DNA of 64,000 nucleotides. Source: an uncultured Candidatus Melainabacteria bacterium. Lineage in GTDB: Bacteria > Cyanobacteriota > Vampirovibrionia > Gastranaerophilales > Gastranaerophilaceae. Made by a program: the position numbers and the translations under genes. Where the stretch lies: positions 62,001 through 126,000 of the forward strand of contig CAKUTH010000007.1 of the NCBI GenBank assembly GCA_934691935.1. The letters are read 5' to 3'. How positions within the stretch are numbered: the first letter of the stretch is position 1; the number at the start of each line of letters is the position of its first letter. Below, piece by piece: positions 9,762 to 18,783 of this stretch. The notes beneath the pieces are model-generated. The model was not told the origin of the DNA. It searched no databases and saw only the letters and a program-made list of their open reading frames with translations.

Positions 9762-9868
9762 AGGTGCGGGTGCAGGGATGCATAATCCCTGCATACATAA
9801 TACCAATATCTGAAAAACACTTACAAAGACAACAAAATAAATATTTAACAATTCACGAAAGGAGAATT

Positions 9869-10105
9869 ATGACAACTACAATTATTGGAATCTGCATAGA
9901 GGACAGACTTGAAAATGCCGTTAAATTTCAAAAAATTATTACCGAATTCGGTTGTAATATAAAAACAAGAATCGGTTTGCATTCATCCACGCAAAATGTT
10001 TGTTTAAATCGAGGAATAGCCCTGCTAGAAGTCAGCGGAGAAGCCATTGCGTTGCAAGAAGAACTTGCTAAACATTGGATAATTCAGACAATGAGCTTTG
10101 AATGA
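9869..10105 (+). CDS. Small ACT-like protein, putative iron-only hydrogenase system regulator (TM1266-like)
   Basis: I place the start at ATG 9869, preceded by AAAGGAGAAT; upstream in-frame codons lie in the repeat element. The 78-residue product (MTTTIIGICIEDRLENAV...) has the size and beta-alpha-beta pattern of the ACT/NikR-C-like TM1266 family. That family is typically annotated as a putative regulator of iron-only hydrogenase systems; conserved-looking parts are the GI.IEDR start and the R.G strand near residue 37. A complete [FeFe] hydrogenase operon lies about 35 kb away (44903-49166), which fits but does not prove the role. Confidence 0.6.
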   Translation: MTTTIIGICIEDRLENAVKFQKIITEFGCNIKTRIGLHSSTQNVCLNRGIALLEVSGEAIALQEELAKHWIIQTMSFE

Positions 10106-10186
10106 TAAATTTTTGTAAACCTTTTCGAACGGCAATAGCAAAAAAATATCTTCACGAATTTTCATGCTTATGGGAAACGAAACAAT

Positions 10187-11737
10187 ATGATAATGCCCAT
10201 AAACAGTCCACAGTCTAATTTATTACAAAGAGCAATCGCACCCAAATGGTTGCCACGGACTTCTACAAATTTTAACGGGCAAGAACCTGCAAACAGTTCA
10301 AGCATCTTTTATATAAATGATGTTCACGGTAAATCAATAAATATAGAGCGAGCAGTCACTGCATCAAACGCGTTTGACAAATTCGTACCATCAAACACTG
10401 ATGTCCTAAAACTTTCATCAGGTGATATTCAATTGGGCGAACCTGTTCCTGCTAACAGAGTTATGGTTGAAGCTCAAAATATCATGGGAATTATGGCATC
10501 TGCAATGGGTAACCATGAATACGATACTCCAGATCATATTCAAGAACTTATTCCACACATGCAATACAAAATGCTTGCTTGCAACGTGAATATTGACCCG
10601 CAAAATCCACTTTATAACAAAATCCAAAAATCATATATTCAAAACGTAAATGGCACTAAATACGGTATTATCGGAGCAACTCCAGTAGATTTGTTCTCCA
10701 GAATTAAATACGGAAGAATATTTGAGGAATTAAAAATTGACAACATAGACAAAACAATTAACGACATCCAAAACGAGGTTGACAAATTACGCGAACAAGG
10801 TGTTAATAAAATCATTTTATTATCTCACGTAGGATTTGGTTATGACCAAAGAATTGCAAAAGAAACCGACGGTATCGACATTATTTTGGGTGGTCACTCG
10901 CACAACTTGCTAATCGGAGCAGTTCCTGGAATTAATTTATTTAATTCCAAATCTGGAGAACCTGTCGTAATTACTCAAGCTGGTCGTGACGGCAGATACT
11001 TTGGGGTTTTGAACGTAGATTGGGACAAAAACGGGGTTATGACAAGAATTCAAAACAACGTAACAAGTACCAGAGGATTTAAACGAAACCCTGTTGTAAG
11101 ACATATTTTTGAAGAAATCGTCGGAAGACCTAAAGTTATAGGTGTCGTAAACACCGCACCTCCGCCACCTGTAAACGACTCTATTGACCCAAGTGGTCAT
11201 GCCAACTTTTTATGCGATTGCATGAAAGAAGATTTGAATACAGACATAGCTCTTTTTGGCTCTGCAACAATAAGAGGTTATTTCGAAGCTGGAAAACTAG
11301 ATACAAGATGGCTTGAAGACATTTCACCGTTTAAAAACAAACTTGTTGTAGCGAACTACACAGAAAAAGAAATTGTCGATATGTTGAAAGCATCAGCAAA
11401 ATCACTTGTAAATACAAACAACAAACCAGGAATTGTCCATGTTTCAGGTTTGAAGTACATGATTGGTAGAGATGGAAACCTAAGAGCCGCAATCTTTGTA
11501 GATAAAAACGGCAACGAAACAAACATTAATATTAACAACCCAAGAACAGACAAGGTATATAGAACCGCATTAACTGATTACTATTGCCAAGGGCATGACG
11601 GATTTACCATGCTAAAGAAATACGACCAAGCTGAAAAATTCGATTTTGACATTTGCGAATGCGTAAAACATTATTTTGAAAAACATAAACAACCTGTCGA
11701 TATCGTTGATGATGGCAGAATTCAAATCGTTAACTAG
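10187..11737 (+). CDS. 5'-nucleotidase / UshA-family metallophosphoesterase
   Basis: The 516-residue protein has the metallophosphatase motifs in order: D-x-H (FYINDVHG, about 42-49), GNHEYD (about 107), HVGFGYD (about 210) and GGHSHN (about 236). A C-terminal 5'-nucleotidase substrate domain follows. It should remove phosphate from nucleotides or related esters using two metal ions. Relatives are usually exported, but no signal peptide is visible; the N-terminus is a polar tail with TNFNGQ at about 27-32, a pattern also seen in other genes here. The start has no strong RBS; ATG 10193 is an alternative. Confidence 0.85.
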   Translation: MIMPINSPQSNLLQRAIAPKWLPRTSTNFNGQEPANSSSIFYINDVHGKSINIERAVTASNAFDKFVPSNTDVLKLSSGDIQLGEPVPANRVMVEAQNIMGIMASAMGNHEYDTPDHIQELIPHMQYKMLACNVNIDPQNPLYNKIQKSYIQNVNGTKYGIIGATPVDLFSRIKYGRIFEELKIDNIDKTINDIQNEVDKLREQGVNKIILLSHVGFGYDQRIAKETDGIDIILGGHSHNLLIGAVPGINLFNSKSGEPVVITQAGRDGRYFGVLNVDWDKNGVMTRIQNNVTSTRGFKRNPVVRHIFEEIVGRPKVIGVVNTAPPPPVNDSIDPSGHANFLCDCMKEDLNTDIALFGSATIRGYFEAGKLDTRWLEDISPFKNKLVVANYTEKEIVDMLKASAKSLVNTNNKPGIVHVSGLKYMIGRDGNLRAAIFVDKNGNETNININNPRTDKVYRTALTDYYCQGHDGFTMLKKYDQAEKFDFDICECVKHYFEKHKQPVDIVDDGRIQIVN

Positions 11738-11744
11738 TCAATTA

Positions 11745-12830
11745 TTAATTCCAAAATGTTTGTTGAGATTGCGCCGATTTATAACCTAAATGCGCCAATG
11801 CAGATGGAGAAACTTTTCTTCCGCGCGGAGTTCTTTGTAAAAAACCTGCTTGCAAAAGATAAGGTTCATAAACATCTTCGATTGTTCTTGTATCTTCACC
11901 AATCGCCGCAGCAATTGTTTCAATACCAACAGGTCCACCGTTGAAGTTTTCAATAATCAACTTCAAAAGATTTCTGTCTGTATTATCAAGCCCAAGTTCA
12001 TCTATTTTCAACACATCCAATGCTGTATTTGCAATATCTTCAGACACTTTGCCATCATTTTTTACAAGAGCATAATCGGCAACCCTTTTGACTAAACGGT
12101 TTGCAATACGTGGTGTTCCTCTAGAACGTCCAGCAATCGCTTTTGCGCCTTTAGTATCAATTTCAATATCTAAAATTTTTGCGGTACGTTTTATCACTTG
12201 AGTTAATTCCTCAACAGAATAAAATTCAAGTCTGTGAATTATCCCAAAACGGTCGCGCAAAGGACCAGACAAAGCTCCAGCTTTTGTCGTAGCTCCTATT
12301 AAAGTAAATTTTGGAAGCGGAATTCTCAAAGTCTTTACTGTCTGAGATTTTCCAGTTGTCATATCCAGTACAAAATCTTCCATTGCAGGATAAAGAATTT
12401 CTTCTGCAACCTTATTTAACCTATGAATTTCGTCAATAAAGAGTATTTCTCCACCTTTTAAGGACATCAAAATTCCTATTATATCCCTAGGTCGTTCCAA
12501 AGCTGGCGCTGAAGTAATTTTTATTTCTGCACCCATTTGTTCTGCAATAACACCTGCCAATGTCGTTTTTCCAAGCCCTGGAGGTCCATAAAACAACAAA
12601 TGGTCAAGTGGCAAATTCCTTTTTTTTGAGGCCTCAATTGTGATTTGCAAAGCATCTTTTAGCGCAGATTGACCAATATATGTATCAAAGGATTTTGGTC
12701 TAATGCTGTTTTCAAAATTTTTATCATATTCTGTAGTTTCAGGCTTAATATTATCATTACGAACCTCTTGATGTCCGTGCGTAACAACATTTTTGCCGTT
12801 AAAATCGTTATCGTCTGCAATTATACTCAT
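11745..12830 (-). CDS. ruvB: Holliday junction branch-migration helicase RuvB
   Basis: RuvB is the hexameric AAA+ motor that works with RuvA on Holliday junctions. The 361-residue protein has Walker A GPPGLGKT, Walker B ILFIDEIHRLN, the sensor region GPLRDRFGI and the C-terminal winged helix (LQRTPRGRKVSPSALAHLGY). It carries an acidic N-terminal extension of about 25 residues before the RPKSFDTYIGQ block. It is convergent with the 5'-nucleotidase gene (7-nt gap) and divergent from dapL. Confidence 0.96.
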   Translation of the reverse strand: MSIIADDNDFNGKNVVTHGHQEVRNDNIKPETTEYDKNFENSIRPKSFDTYIGQSALKDALQITIEASKKRNLPLDHLLFYGPPGLGKTTLAGVIAEQMGAEIKITSAPALERPRDIIGILMSLKGGEILFIDEIHRLNKVAEEILYPAMEDFVLDMTTGKSQTVKTLRIPLPKFTLIGATTKAGALSGPLRDRFGIIHRLEFYSVEELTQVIKRTAKILDIEIDTKGAKAIAGRSRGTPRIANRLVKRVADYALVKNDGKVSEDIANTALDVLKIDELGLDNTDRNLLKLIIENFNGGPVGIETIAAAIGEDTRTIEDVYEPYLLQAGFLQRTPRGRKVSPSALAHLGYKSAQSQQTFWN

Positions 12831-12900
12831 TGTATTTCCTCAATATTTATGTTAACATAAACTCATTGGTTAGGACAAGTTATTTAAGAAGGAGATATAA

Positions 12901-14070
12901 ATGAAAGTATCCGAACGTTTGGAAAAAATTCCACCATATTTGTTTGCGGAAATTGACAGAAAAATTGCAGAAGCAAAAGCTAAAGGCTTTGATGTAATAA
13001 GCCTTGGTATTGGCGACCCTGATACACCAACGTTAGCCCCAGTTGTTGAAGAAATGCATAAGGCTATCGACAACCCGAAAAACCACGATTACCCACCTTA
13101 CAACGGTACTGAAGGTTTCAGAAAAGGCGCTTGCGAATGGATGAAGAAACGTTTTGGTGTTGAGCTTAACCCTGACACAGAAATGCTTGCAAATATCGGT
13201 TCAAAAGAAGCTATTGCACACGTATTCTTTGCCTTTGTGGACAAAGGAGATTATACGTTAGTTCCTGACCCTGGTTATCCAGTTTATCATAACGCAACAA
13301 TTTTTGCTGGCGGAACACCTTATCACATGCCTCTTTTAGAAGAAAACGGATTTTTGCCTGATTTTGACAAAATTCCAGAAGATGTTGCTAAAAAATCAAA
13401 ACTTATGTTTTTAAACTATCCAAACAATCCGACAAGTGCAGTTGCTGATTTAGATTTTTGGAAGAAAGCTGTTGATTTTTGTAAAAAGTATGATATTTTG
13501 CTATGTTCCGATATGGCTTATTCAGAAATGACTTTTGACGGTTACAAAGCACCTTCAGTGTTGCAGGTTGAAGGCGGAAAAGATGTCGCTATTGAATTTT
13601 ATTCACATTCAAAATCTTACAATATGACAGGTTGGAGAGTTGGCTTTGTTTGCGGAAACGCAGATGCTATAAAAGCGTTAGGTACAATCAAAAATAACAT
13701 TGATAGCGGAACATTCAAAGCTATTCAACAAGCTGGAACTAAAGCATTTACGATTGATTCAAAATACATTGACGATTTAAATAAAATGTATCAAGAACGT
13801 CGCGATGTTGCAGAAGCTGGCTTTAAAGAACTTGGTTGGGACGTAAAACCTTCAAAAGCAACATTCTACTTGTGGTTGCCAACACCAAAAGGAATGACTT
13901 CAGAAGAATTTGCTACAGCAATGCTTGAAAAAGCACATATCGTTGTTCCGCCAGGAAACGGTTACGGCAAATATGGTGAAGGCTATTTCCGAGTAGCGTT
14001 AACCAAAGATGTTGAAACAATCAAAAAATGTATTCAACGCATGAAAGATGCAGGAATAAGATATAACTAA
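12901..14070 (+). CDS. dapL: LL-diaminopimelate aminotransferase (class I/II aminotransferase)
   Basis: DapL converts tetrahydrodipicolinate to LL-diaminopimelate in one PLP-dependent step, feeding lysine and peptidoglycan synthesis; it is used by cyanobacteria and relatives. The 389-residue protein has PPYNGTEGFRKG, NYPNNPTSA and the PLP-lysine motif SHSKSYNMTGWR (about 236-247). The start KIPPYLFAEIDRK is typical of DapL-type enzymes, but an aspartate-type aminotransferase of the same fold cannot be excluded by eye. AAGAAGGAGATATAA before the ATG is a strong RBS. Confidence 0.82.
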   Translation: MKVSERLEKIPPYLFAEIDRKIAEAKAKGFDVISLGIGDPDTPTLAPVVEEMHKAIDNPKNHDYPPYNGTEGFRKGACEWMKKRFGVELNPDTEMLANIGSKEAIAHVFFAFVDKGDYTLVPDPGYPVYHNATIFAGGTPYHMPLLEENGFLPDFDKIPEDVAKKSKLMFLNYPNNPTSAVADLDFWKKAVDFCKKYDILLCSDMAYSEMTFDGYKAPSVLQVEGGKDVAIEFYSHSKSYNMTGWRVGFVCGNADAIKALGTIKNNIDSGTFKAIQQAGTKAFTIDSKYIDDLNKMYQERRDVAEAGFKELGWDVKPSKATFYLWLPTPKGMTSEEFATAMLEKAHIVVPPGNGYGKYGEGYFRVALTKDVETIKKCIQRMKDAGIRYN

Positions 14071-14088
14071 GATAACAAAGGTCAGAAT

Positions 14089-14158
14089 GGGGGCTAATTG
14101 TTATAGCGCAATAGAACAGAATATTAGCCCCCACCTTAATCCTCCCCCATTGGGGAGG
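14089..14158. repeat. Two stem-loops after dapL
   Basis: GGGGGCTAAT (14089-14098) pairs perfectly with ATTAGCCCCC (14123-14132). A second hairpin is CCTCCCC (14141-14147) with GGGGAGG (14152-14158). Neither has a clear T-run. They may be 3' processing or termination structures, or dispersed repeats. Confidence 0.65.
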
Positions 14159-14165
14159 AAATCAA

Positions 14166-14302
14166 TTCTTACTAACTTCCTTACGGACTTACTTCCTTAC
14201 GTAAACTCCTTAGTGCCTTAGTGCCATAGTATCTTAGTATCTTTTTACGTAACGAACTTATCGTCATAACGTCATAACATCCAATATCTTAACCTCTTAT
14301 TT
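14166..14302. repeat. Degenerate octamer array (CTTAGTGC-like)
   Basis: Clear 8-nt units are CTTAGTGC, CTTAGTGC, CATAGTAT, CTTAGTAT; further on, drifted units such as CATAACGT, CATAACAT. Related arrays lie at 46662-46786, 54592-54712 and 62466-62599. No ORF is present. Confidence 0.65.
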
Positions 14303-14338
14303 CCCTAAAAATCTTTTTTGTGTTAAAATAAACAGGTA

Positions 14339-15805
14339 ATGAATTTAGATACAGCTATTGATACATTTTTATCTCCCATAGCCGATAAAATTTCAGGGAT
14401 AATATTCAGCTCAATTACAATTCACGGTGTAAAAATTGAGTTCTTAGTTGCGTTACTTATGAGTGCTGCAATTTATTTCACGATAAGAACTCGCTTTATT
14501 GGGATATGGGGATTTAAGCACGCATTAAAATTAATTACCAAAAATTACGAGCATAAAGATACTATAAAAAAGAAAAAACGCGGAGAAGTTTCTTCTTTTC
14601 AAGCGTTGACAGCAACAATATCTGCATCTGCAGGGATTGGAAACGTCGCAGGTTCTGCCGCTGCTGTTTCTGTTGGCGGACCTGGAGTAATTTTTTGGAT
14701 GGTTATTGCAGGTTTTTTCTCAATGGCTCTAAAATTTGCCGAAGTTTTATTGGGGATTAAATTTAGAAAAGTTAATCCAGACGGAACAGTTGCTGGCGGA
14801 CCTATGTATTATATTGAAGGAGCTCTAAAAAACAATAAAATTATAGGCAAATTTGCGCCACATCTTTCAAAAATTTATGCTGTATGCTGTATTTTTGCAA
14901 TGATTGGTGGTTGGAATTTATTCCAAATCAACGCAATGACAACTCAAATTACAGAAGTTACTGGTGGTGACAATAGTTTTTTTGCTGACCAAAGCTGGCT
15001 TTTAGGTTTAATCGTTGCGATTATAACATATTTTACTATTATTGGCGGGATTAAAGCTATAGGAAAATTTACTTCAAAAGTAACCCCTGTAATGTGTACA
15101 TTGTACGTATTAACAGCATTTGCGGTTTGTCTTTATAATATTGGGCATGTCCCGCACACAATTGCGTTAATTATAAAAGAAGCGTTTGAACCTAAAGCCT
15201 TGGCTGGTGGAATGTTTGCGTGTATGTTATGGGGATTTAGACGTGCAATGTTCGCAAACGAAGCAGGACTTGGCACTGCCCCAATCGCTTTTTCCGCAGT
15301 AAAAACTAGTAAACCCGTTGCACAAGCATTTATTGCCATGCTCCAGCCGTTTGTTGATACGGTAATTGTTGGCTCTGCAACAGCTTTTGTTATCGTGATA
15401 TCAGGCGAATACCTTAACACAACTGGAATTGCAGGGATTGAATTAACATCAAAGGCGTTTGGAAGTGTTTGCCCATTCTTCCCTATTTTGTTAACATTTA
15501 TGGCAAGTTGTTTTGTACTGTCTACAATGCTTTGCGGGTCATACTACGGAATAAAAGCGTGGAATTATTTATTTGGCGAAACAAAATTGACAACGCGTAC
15601 TTTTCAGGTAATATATTGTATATTCATAGTTATAGGTTCTGCCATGAATTTTACAAGTATAATTAATCTATCTGATGCATTTACTTTATTCTTGGCTGTG
15701 CCAAACTTAATAGCAGTGTTCATGCTTTCTGATGTGATAATGAAGGAATTGAAACGATATTGTAAAAAATATAATGTAGGATTATATAAAGAGGAGAGAA
15801 AATGA
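14339..15805 (+). CDS. Sodium:alanine/glycine symporter, AGCS family
   Basis: The 488-residue inner-membrane protein imports alanine or glycine with sodium, as known for AlsT/DagA relatives. Family blocks are visible: SSFQALTATISASAGIGNVAG (partly shown by SAGIGNVAG at about 100), GGPMYYIEGAL (about 158) and FANEAGLGTAPIAFS (about 320). About ten hydrophobic segments span the sequence. The last codons overlap the glycosylase gene by 4 nt (ATGA), so the two are co-translated although functionally unrelated. Confidence 0.92.
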   Translation: MNLDTAIDTFLSPIADKISGIIFSSITIHGVKIEFLVALLMSAAIYFTIRTRFIGIWGFKHALKLITKNYEHKDTIKKKKRGEVSSFQALTATISASAGIGNVAGSAAAVSVGGPGVIFWMVIAGFFSMALKFAEVLLGIKFRKVNPDGTVAGGPMYYIEGALKNNKIIGKFAPHLSKIYAVCCIFAMIGGWNLFQINAMTTQITEVTGGDNSFFADQSWLLGLIVAIITYFTIIGGIKAIGKFTSKVTPVMCTLYVLTAFAVCLYNIGHVPHTIALIIKEAFEPKALAGGMFACMLWGFRRAMFANEAGLGTAPIAFSAVKTSKPVAQAFIAMLQPFVDTVIVGSATAFVIVISGEYLNTTGIAGIELTSKAFGSVCPFFPILLTFMASCFVLSTMLCGSYYGIKAWNYLFGETKLTTRTFQVIYCIFIVIGSAMNFTSIINLSDAFTLFLAVPNLIAVFMLSDVIMKELKRYCKKYNVGLYKEERK

Positions 15806-16446
15806 AGAAGAATTGTTTGGAAATTGTTAGAGGAAAATGCGAAAGCTGTAACGCTTGTGCACTAGCTTCAACTAGAAACAACGTAGTTTTTGGAGATGGT
15901 AACGCTTCAACTGCCAAAATCGTACTTATTGGTGAAGCCCCAGGAGAAATGGAAGATGAAACAGGAAGACCGTTCGTTGGACGTGCAGGTCAATTGTTAA
16001 ACGAATTCCTTGCTCAAGCTGGAATTTCTAGAGAAGAAGATGTTTACATCATCAATACTGTAAAATGCAGACCTCCTGAAAACAGAGTTCCAACTGATGA
16101 AGAAAAATCTGCTTGCAGAAAATTTTTAGAAGCTCAAATTGATATTATTAAGCCAAGAGCAATTGTTCTTTGTGGAGCTACAGCTTTGAAATCATTCGTA
16201 ACTCTTGACAAAAAACAAACAATCTCTAAAGTTAGAGGTCAATGGATGAACATCAATGTTGATGGCGTTGAATATAAATCTATGACAATCTTCCACCCAT
16301 CTTACTTGTTGAGAAACCACTCTATGGAAGAAGGTTCTCCAAGAAGATTGATGCAACAAGATTTAGCAAATATTAAAAACGAAGTTCTTTTTGATGTAGA
16401 TCACAGCAATATATTTGCTCAGTCTAAAGAATTGGCAATGGTATAG
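15802..16446 (+). CDS. Type 4 (iron-sulfur) uracil-DNA glycosylase
   Basis: It removes uracil from DNA in base-excision repair. The 214-residue protein begins with a CESCNAC cluster (C14, C17, C20 region) expected to bind [4Fe-4S] together with later cysteines near VKCRPPENR and ACRKF. Active-site motif 1 is GEAPGEMEDETGRPFVG (about 48-64) and motif 2 is HPSYLLRN (about 170). Its start overlaps the AGCS gene by 4 nt. Confidence 0.93.
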   Translation: MKKNCLEIVRGKCESCNACALASTRNNVVFGDGNASTAKIVLIGEAPGEMEDETGRPFVGRAGQLLNEFLAQAGISREEDVYIINTVKCRPPENRVPTDEEKSACRKFLEAQIDIIKPRAIVLCGATALKSFVTLDKKQTISKVRGQWMNINVDGVEYKSMTIFHPSYLLRNHSMEEGSPRRLMQQDLANIKNEVLFDVDHSNIFAQSKELAMV

Positions 16447-16471
16447 AAAAACAAATAGATATACAAAAAAG

Positions 16472-16498
16472 ATAAGTCCTTCGGGGCTTATTTTTTTT
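16472..16498. terminator. Terminator between UDG and rnhB
   Basis: ATAAGTCC-TTCG-GGGCTTAT forms an 8-bp stem with one G-T pair and is followed by eight T. It lies between two convergent genes; the T-run serves the plus strand. Confidence 0.85.
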
Positions 16499-16507
16499 AG
16501 TTACAAA

Positions 16508-17158
16508 CTAAAACAAATTAAGTTGTTCTTGTTTTGCAAAATGTTTTTTCAGATACGACATTCTGTGATATGGCGAAGCTCCATACTTATCAACAGCCAA
16601 CAAATGCTCCTTTGTTAAATATCCCATATTATTGTCCCAACCATATTGCGGAAATTCTTCAGCTAATCTCATCATATAATGATCACGCTCAACTTTAGCC
16701 AGAATACTCGCACCTGCGATTGATGCAGAAGTTCCGTCACCTTTTATTAAAAATCTTTGTGGAATATTTAGTTGTGGTATCAATTTATTTCCATCAACAA
16801 AAACAATCACATCGTCATCTTCGACCCTACTTTTTACGTCTTCAACAGCACGTTTCATAGCGTTTAGAGAAGCATTAAGAATATTCACTCGCTCAATTTC
16901 TTCAACATCAGCCCAAACAACACTGTTAACCGTTTCTGCTTTGATTATTTTGTATAATTCTTCTCGATGTTTTTTCGAAACTTTTTTGCTATCATTTAAA
17001 TACACCAATTTTTCAATCAGGTCTTTGTTTTTGTTCTGAAAACAAACAGCAGATGCAAAAACTGCACCAACCCCAGACCCCCGTCCAGCTTCATCAGTCC
17101 CTATAATCACTTTTCCTTGATTGTTATCAAAGTCAAAAAGCTCTTTATATTTTTTCAT
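16508..17158 (-). CDS. rnhB: Ribonuclease HII
   Basis: RNase HII cuts RNA in RNA-DNA hybrids and at single ribonucleotides in DNA. The 216-residue protein has the signature GTDEAGRGSGVG (about 19-30), the catalytic aspartate block VFVDGNK (about 118) and ASILAKVERD (about 148). It ends the rplS-rbgA-rnhB operon, an order also known in Firmicutes, with a 7-nt gap after rbgA. Confidence 0.95.
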   Translation of the reverse strand: MKKYKELFDFDNNQGKVIIGTDEAGRGSGVGAVFASAVCFQNKNKDLIEKLVYLNDSKKVSKKHREELYKIIKAETVNSVVWADVEEIERVNILNASLNAMKRAVEDVKSRVEDDDVIVFVDGNKLIPQLNIPQRFLIKGDGTSASIAGASILAKVERDHYMMRLAEEFPQYGWDNNMGYLTKEHLLAVDKYGASPYHRMSYLKKHFAKQEQLNLF

Positions 17159-17165
17159 AACTTAA

Positions 17166-18008
17166 TTACACCTCATCTAGTATAAACTTACCGATTTTGC
17201 CTTCTCTAAAATCTCTCAAAATATAGACTGAAGTGCGTTCAATATCAGGTTCTCCACCTGTCACAATCCAATTTCTTGATTTCGCGATATCTTCAATAGT
17301 CAAGTTTTCAACCTTATAAAACTCTTTTATGTGTTGCGAATATTTTTCGTTTAACATAACCAAAAGCTCTTTTGCAACAACCTCGTTAGAATACGCATTT
17401 TCCGATACCGCGTTAACAAAAGCTAACTTTTTAGCGCGCTCTTGATCCTCTTGTCTCATTGGAATAATCCCAGGGGTATCCAGCAAATCCAATTGCGGAT
17501 TTATTCGAACCCACTGTTGCTGTCGAGTGACACCCGCTTTTGCCCCAATTTTAGTTTTTGAGGAGCTAGTCAATTTGTTTATTATGCTTGATTTGCCGAC
17601 ATTTGGCATGCCAACAACCATAACACGCGCGGGTCTGCGTAACAACCCTTTTTTCATCAACGCTTGAATTCTTGGTTCTGAAAGTTCTACAGCTTTTTTG
17701 ACAATATAATTCAAATCCTTAGAATTTTTGGCATCAGATTTTACAACTGGAAAACCTGTCTTTTCTTCCAAGACTTTTATAAACTTGTTCAGCTCGGCGG
17801 TTTCTGTCAAATCAGATTTATTAAGCAAAATTAAACGAGGCTTTTCACCTAAAAGCCTCGCAATATTATCATAACTGCTTGAAAAAGGCAGTCTCGCATC
17901 AACGACTTCAATAACCGCATCCACTAACGACAATTGTTCTTTCAGCTTTTTTTCAGCTTTTGCAATATGACCTGGATACCAGTGTATGTGAAGTTTATCT
18001 TTTTTCAA
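17166..18008 (-). CDS. rbgA: Ribosome biogenesis GTPase RbgA/YlqF
   Basis: RbgA is a circularly permuted GTPase needed for late assembly of the large ribosomal subunit. The motif order shows the permutation: NKSD (G4, about 62), then the P-loop GMPNVGKSS (G1, about 134), then DTPGI (G3, about 177). The start IHWYPGHIAKAEKKL is typical. It overlaps the rplS 3' end by 14 nt, so translation is likely coupled. Confidence 0.94.
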   Translation of the reverse strand: MKKDKLHIHWYPGHIAKAEKKLKEQLSLVDAVIEVVDARLPFSSSYDNIARLLGEKPRLILLNKSDLTETAELNKFIKVLEEKTGFPVVKSDAKNSKDLNYIVKKAVELSEPRIQALMKKGLLRRPARVMVVGMPNVGKSSIINKLTSSSKTKIGAKAGVTRQQQWVRINPQLDLLDTPGIIPMRQEDQERAKKLAFVNAVSENAYSNEVVAKELLVMLNEKYSQHIKEFYKVENLTIEDIAKSRNWIVTGGEPDIERTSVYILRDFREGKIGKFILDEV

Positions 18009-18348
18009 TTTTTTCCTTGATACGAGTAGCTTTACCAGAACGTTCTCTCAAGTAGTAAAGTTTAGAACGTCTTACATCACCTTTTCTAAGAACATTGATT
18101 TTTTCAATTCTTGGAGAGTTAAGTAAGAATACACGTTCAACACCAACGCCTTGAAATACTTTTCTAACAGTAATAGTTTTGTTAATACCAGAACCGTGTT
18201 TTTTAATAACAGTACCTTCGAAAGCCTGAATTCTTTCTTTGTTACCTTCAACGATTCTTACGAATACTTTTACAGTATCACCAGGTTGAGCATCTGGTAG
18301 GTTTTCCCTTAAATATGTTTTTTCCAATTCATCAATAATAGGGTTCAT
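17995..18348 (-). CDS. rplS: Large ribosomal subunit protein bL19
   Basis: The 117-residue protein matches bL19: PGDTVKVFVRIVEGNKERIQ, FEGTVIKKHGSGINKT, RKVFQGVGVERVFLLNSPRI and the C-terminal RRSKLYYLRERSGKATRIK. bL19 sits at the subunit interface of the ribosome. TAAAGGAAAATGAT precedes the ATG. It is first in the rplS-rbgA-rnhB operon. Confidence 0.97.
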   Translation of the reverse strand: MNPIIDELEKTYLRENLPDAQPGDTVKVFVRIVEGNKERIQAFEGTVIKKHGSGINKTITVRKVFQGVGVERVFLLNSPRIEKINVLRKGDVRRSKLYYLRERSGKATRIKEKIEKR

Positions 18349-18541
18349 ATCATTTTCCTTTATATAATATTAGTTCGTACTTTTTAATTCCTTTAAATCG
18401 GTGTTCCACATATCACCGACGCACGCAACATTATCGTAACTCAAAGACGGAAAAATATCAAGCAATTTTTAAAATTTTGTAATATTTGCTTTACCCGCTC
18501 TGCATTTTAAAAAAGGCTGATTTTAGAACAAAATTTTGTGA

Positions 18542-18547
18542 TACAAT
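18542..18547 (+). promoter_or_regulatory. -10 box of the 47-residue ORF, leaderless geometry
   Basis: TACAAT ends 6 nt before ATG 18554, the same spacing as at 3295-3300 and 32744-32749. The -35 region is weak. Confidence 0.35.
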
Positions 18548-18553
18548 TATATT

Positions 18554-18697
18554 ATGTCAGGCGATTATAAAAAACTATTAAACAAAAAGAAGAAAAAAGT
18601 TTTTGCCGATCCAAAAACGATGGGTGTAAACATTGACAAGAACGAATATTACGAAATAATACTATCAAATTCAGCTCATCCTGAAAATATAAAATAG
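18554..18697 (+). CDS. Very small lysine-rich hypothetical protein (47 aa)
   Basis: The ORF encodes MSGDYKKLLNKKKKKVFADP and continues to HPENIK, 47 residues ending TAG at 18695-18697. It is basic at its N-terminus, with no membrane segment and no recognised family. There is no Shine-Dalgarno sequence, but a -10-like TACAAT ends 6 nt before the ATG. It lies in the 780-bp gap between rplS and the hydrolase gene, just before the tRNA-Leu promoter. It may be real; the evidence is modest. Confidence 0.4.
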   Translation: MSGDYKKLLNKKKKKVFADPKTMGVNIDKNEYYEIILSNSAHPENIK

Positions 18698-18700
18698 TTA

Positions 18701-18729
18701 TTGACATTTAACCTTGTTCAATGTAAATT
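18701..18729 (+). promoter_or_regulatory. Promoter of the tRNA-Leu unit
   Basis: TTGACA (18701-18706) and TAAATT (18724-18729) are 17 nt apart. The expected start is near 18736, about 148 nt before the mature tRNA, so the duplicated half-tRNA (18784-18851) would lie in the transcript leader. Confidence 0.6.
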
Positions 18730-18783
18730 AGTTTTACGTGCAAGCCACATACAGTGACTGCAGGTAACTTGAAAATTGAATAT

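Larger units (their letters stand above)
9234..9798. mobile_element. Non-coding 565-bp element with long terminal inverted repeats (MITE-like)
   Basis: The left end (9234-9271) and the reverse complement of the right end (9758-9798) align closely. Both read ATGTATGCAGG, a short variable part, TCCCTGCACC, then AGTATT. The right end has an extra CGCACCT-like stretch. Each end is itself palindromic (TGCAGG..CCTGCA). Inside are at least three strong hairpins and a fragment of a dispersed repeat (9476-9501), and no credible ORF. This explains the gene-free stretch 9107-9868. No clear target-site duplication is visible. Alternatives are a structured RNA or several nested repeats. Confidence 0.55.

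Noticed and set aside
9234..9798. An insertion sequence
   Set aside because: Inverted ends exist but no transposase or other ORF is inside; at most a MITE-like remnant.
14070..14165. Attachment site or integrated element after dapL
   Set aside because: The stem-loops have no integrase nearby and no matching direct repeat.
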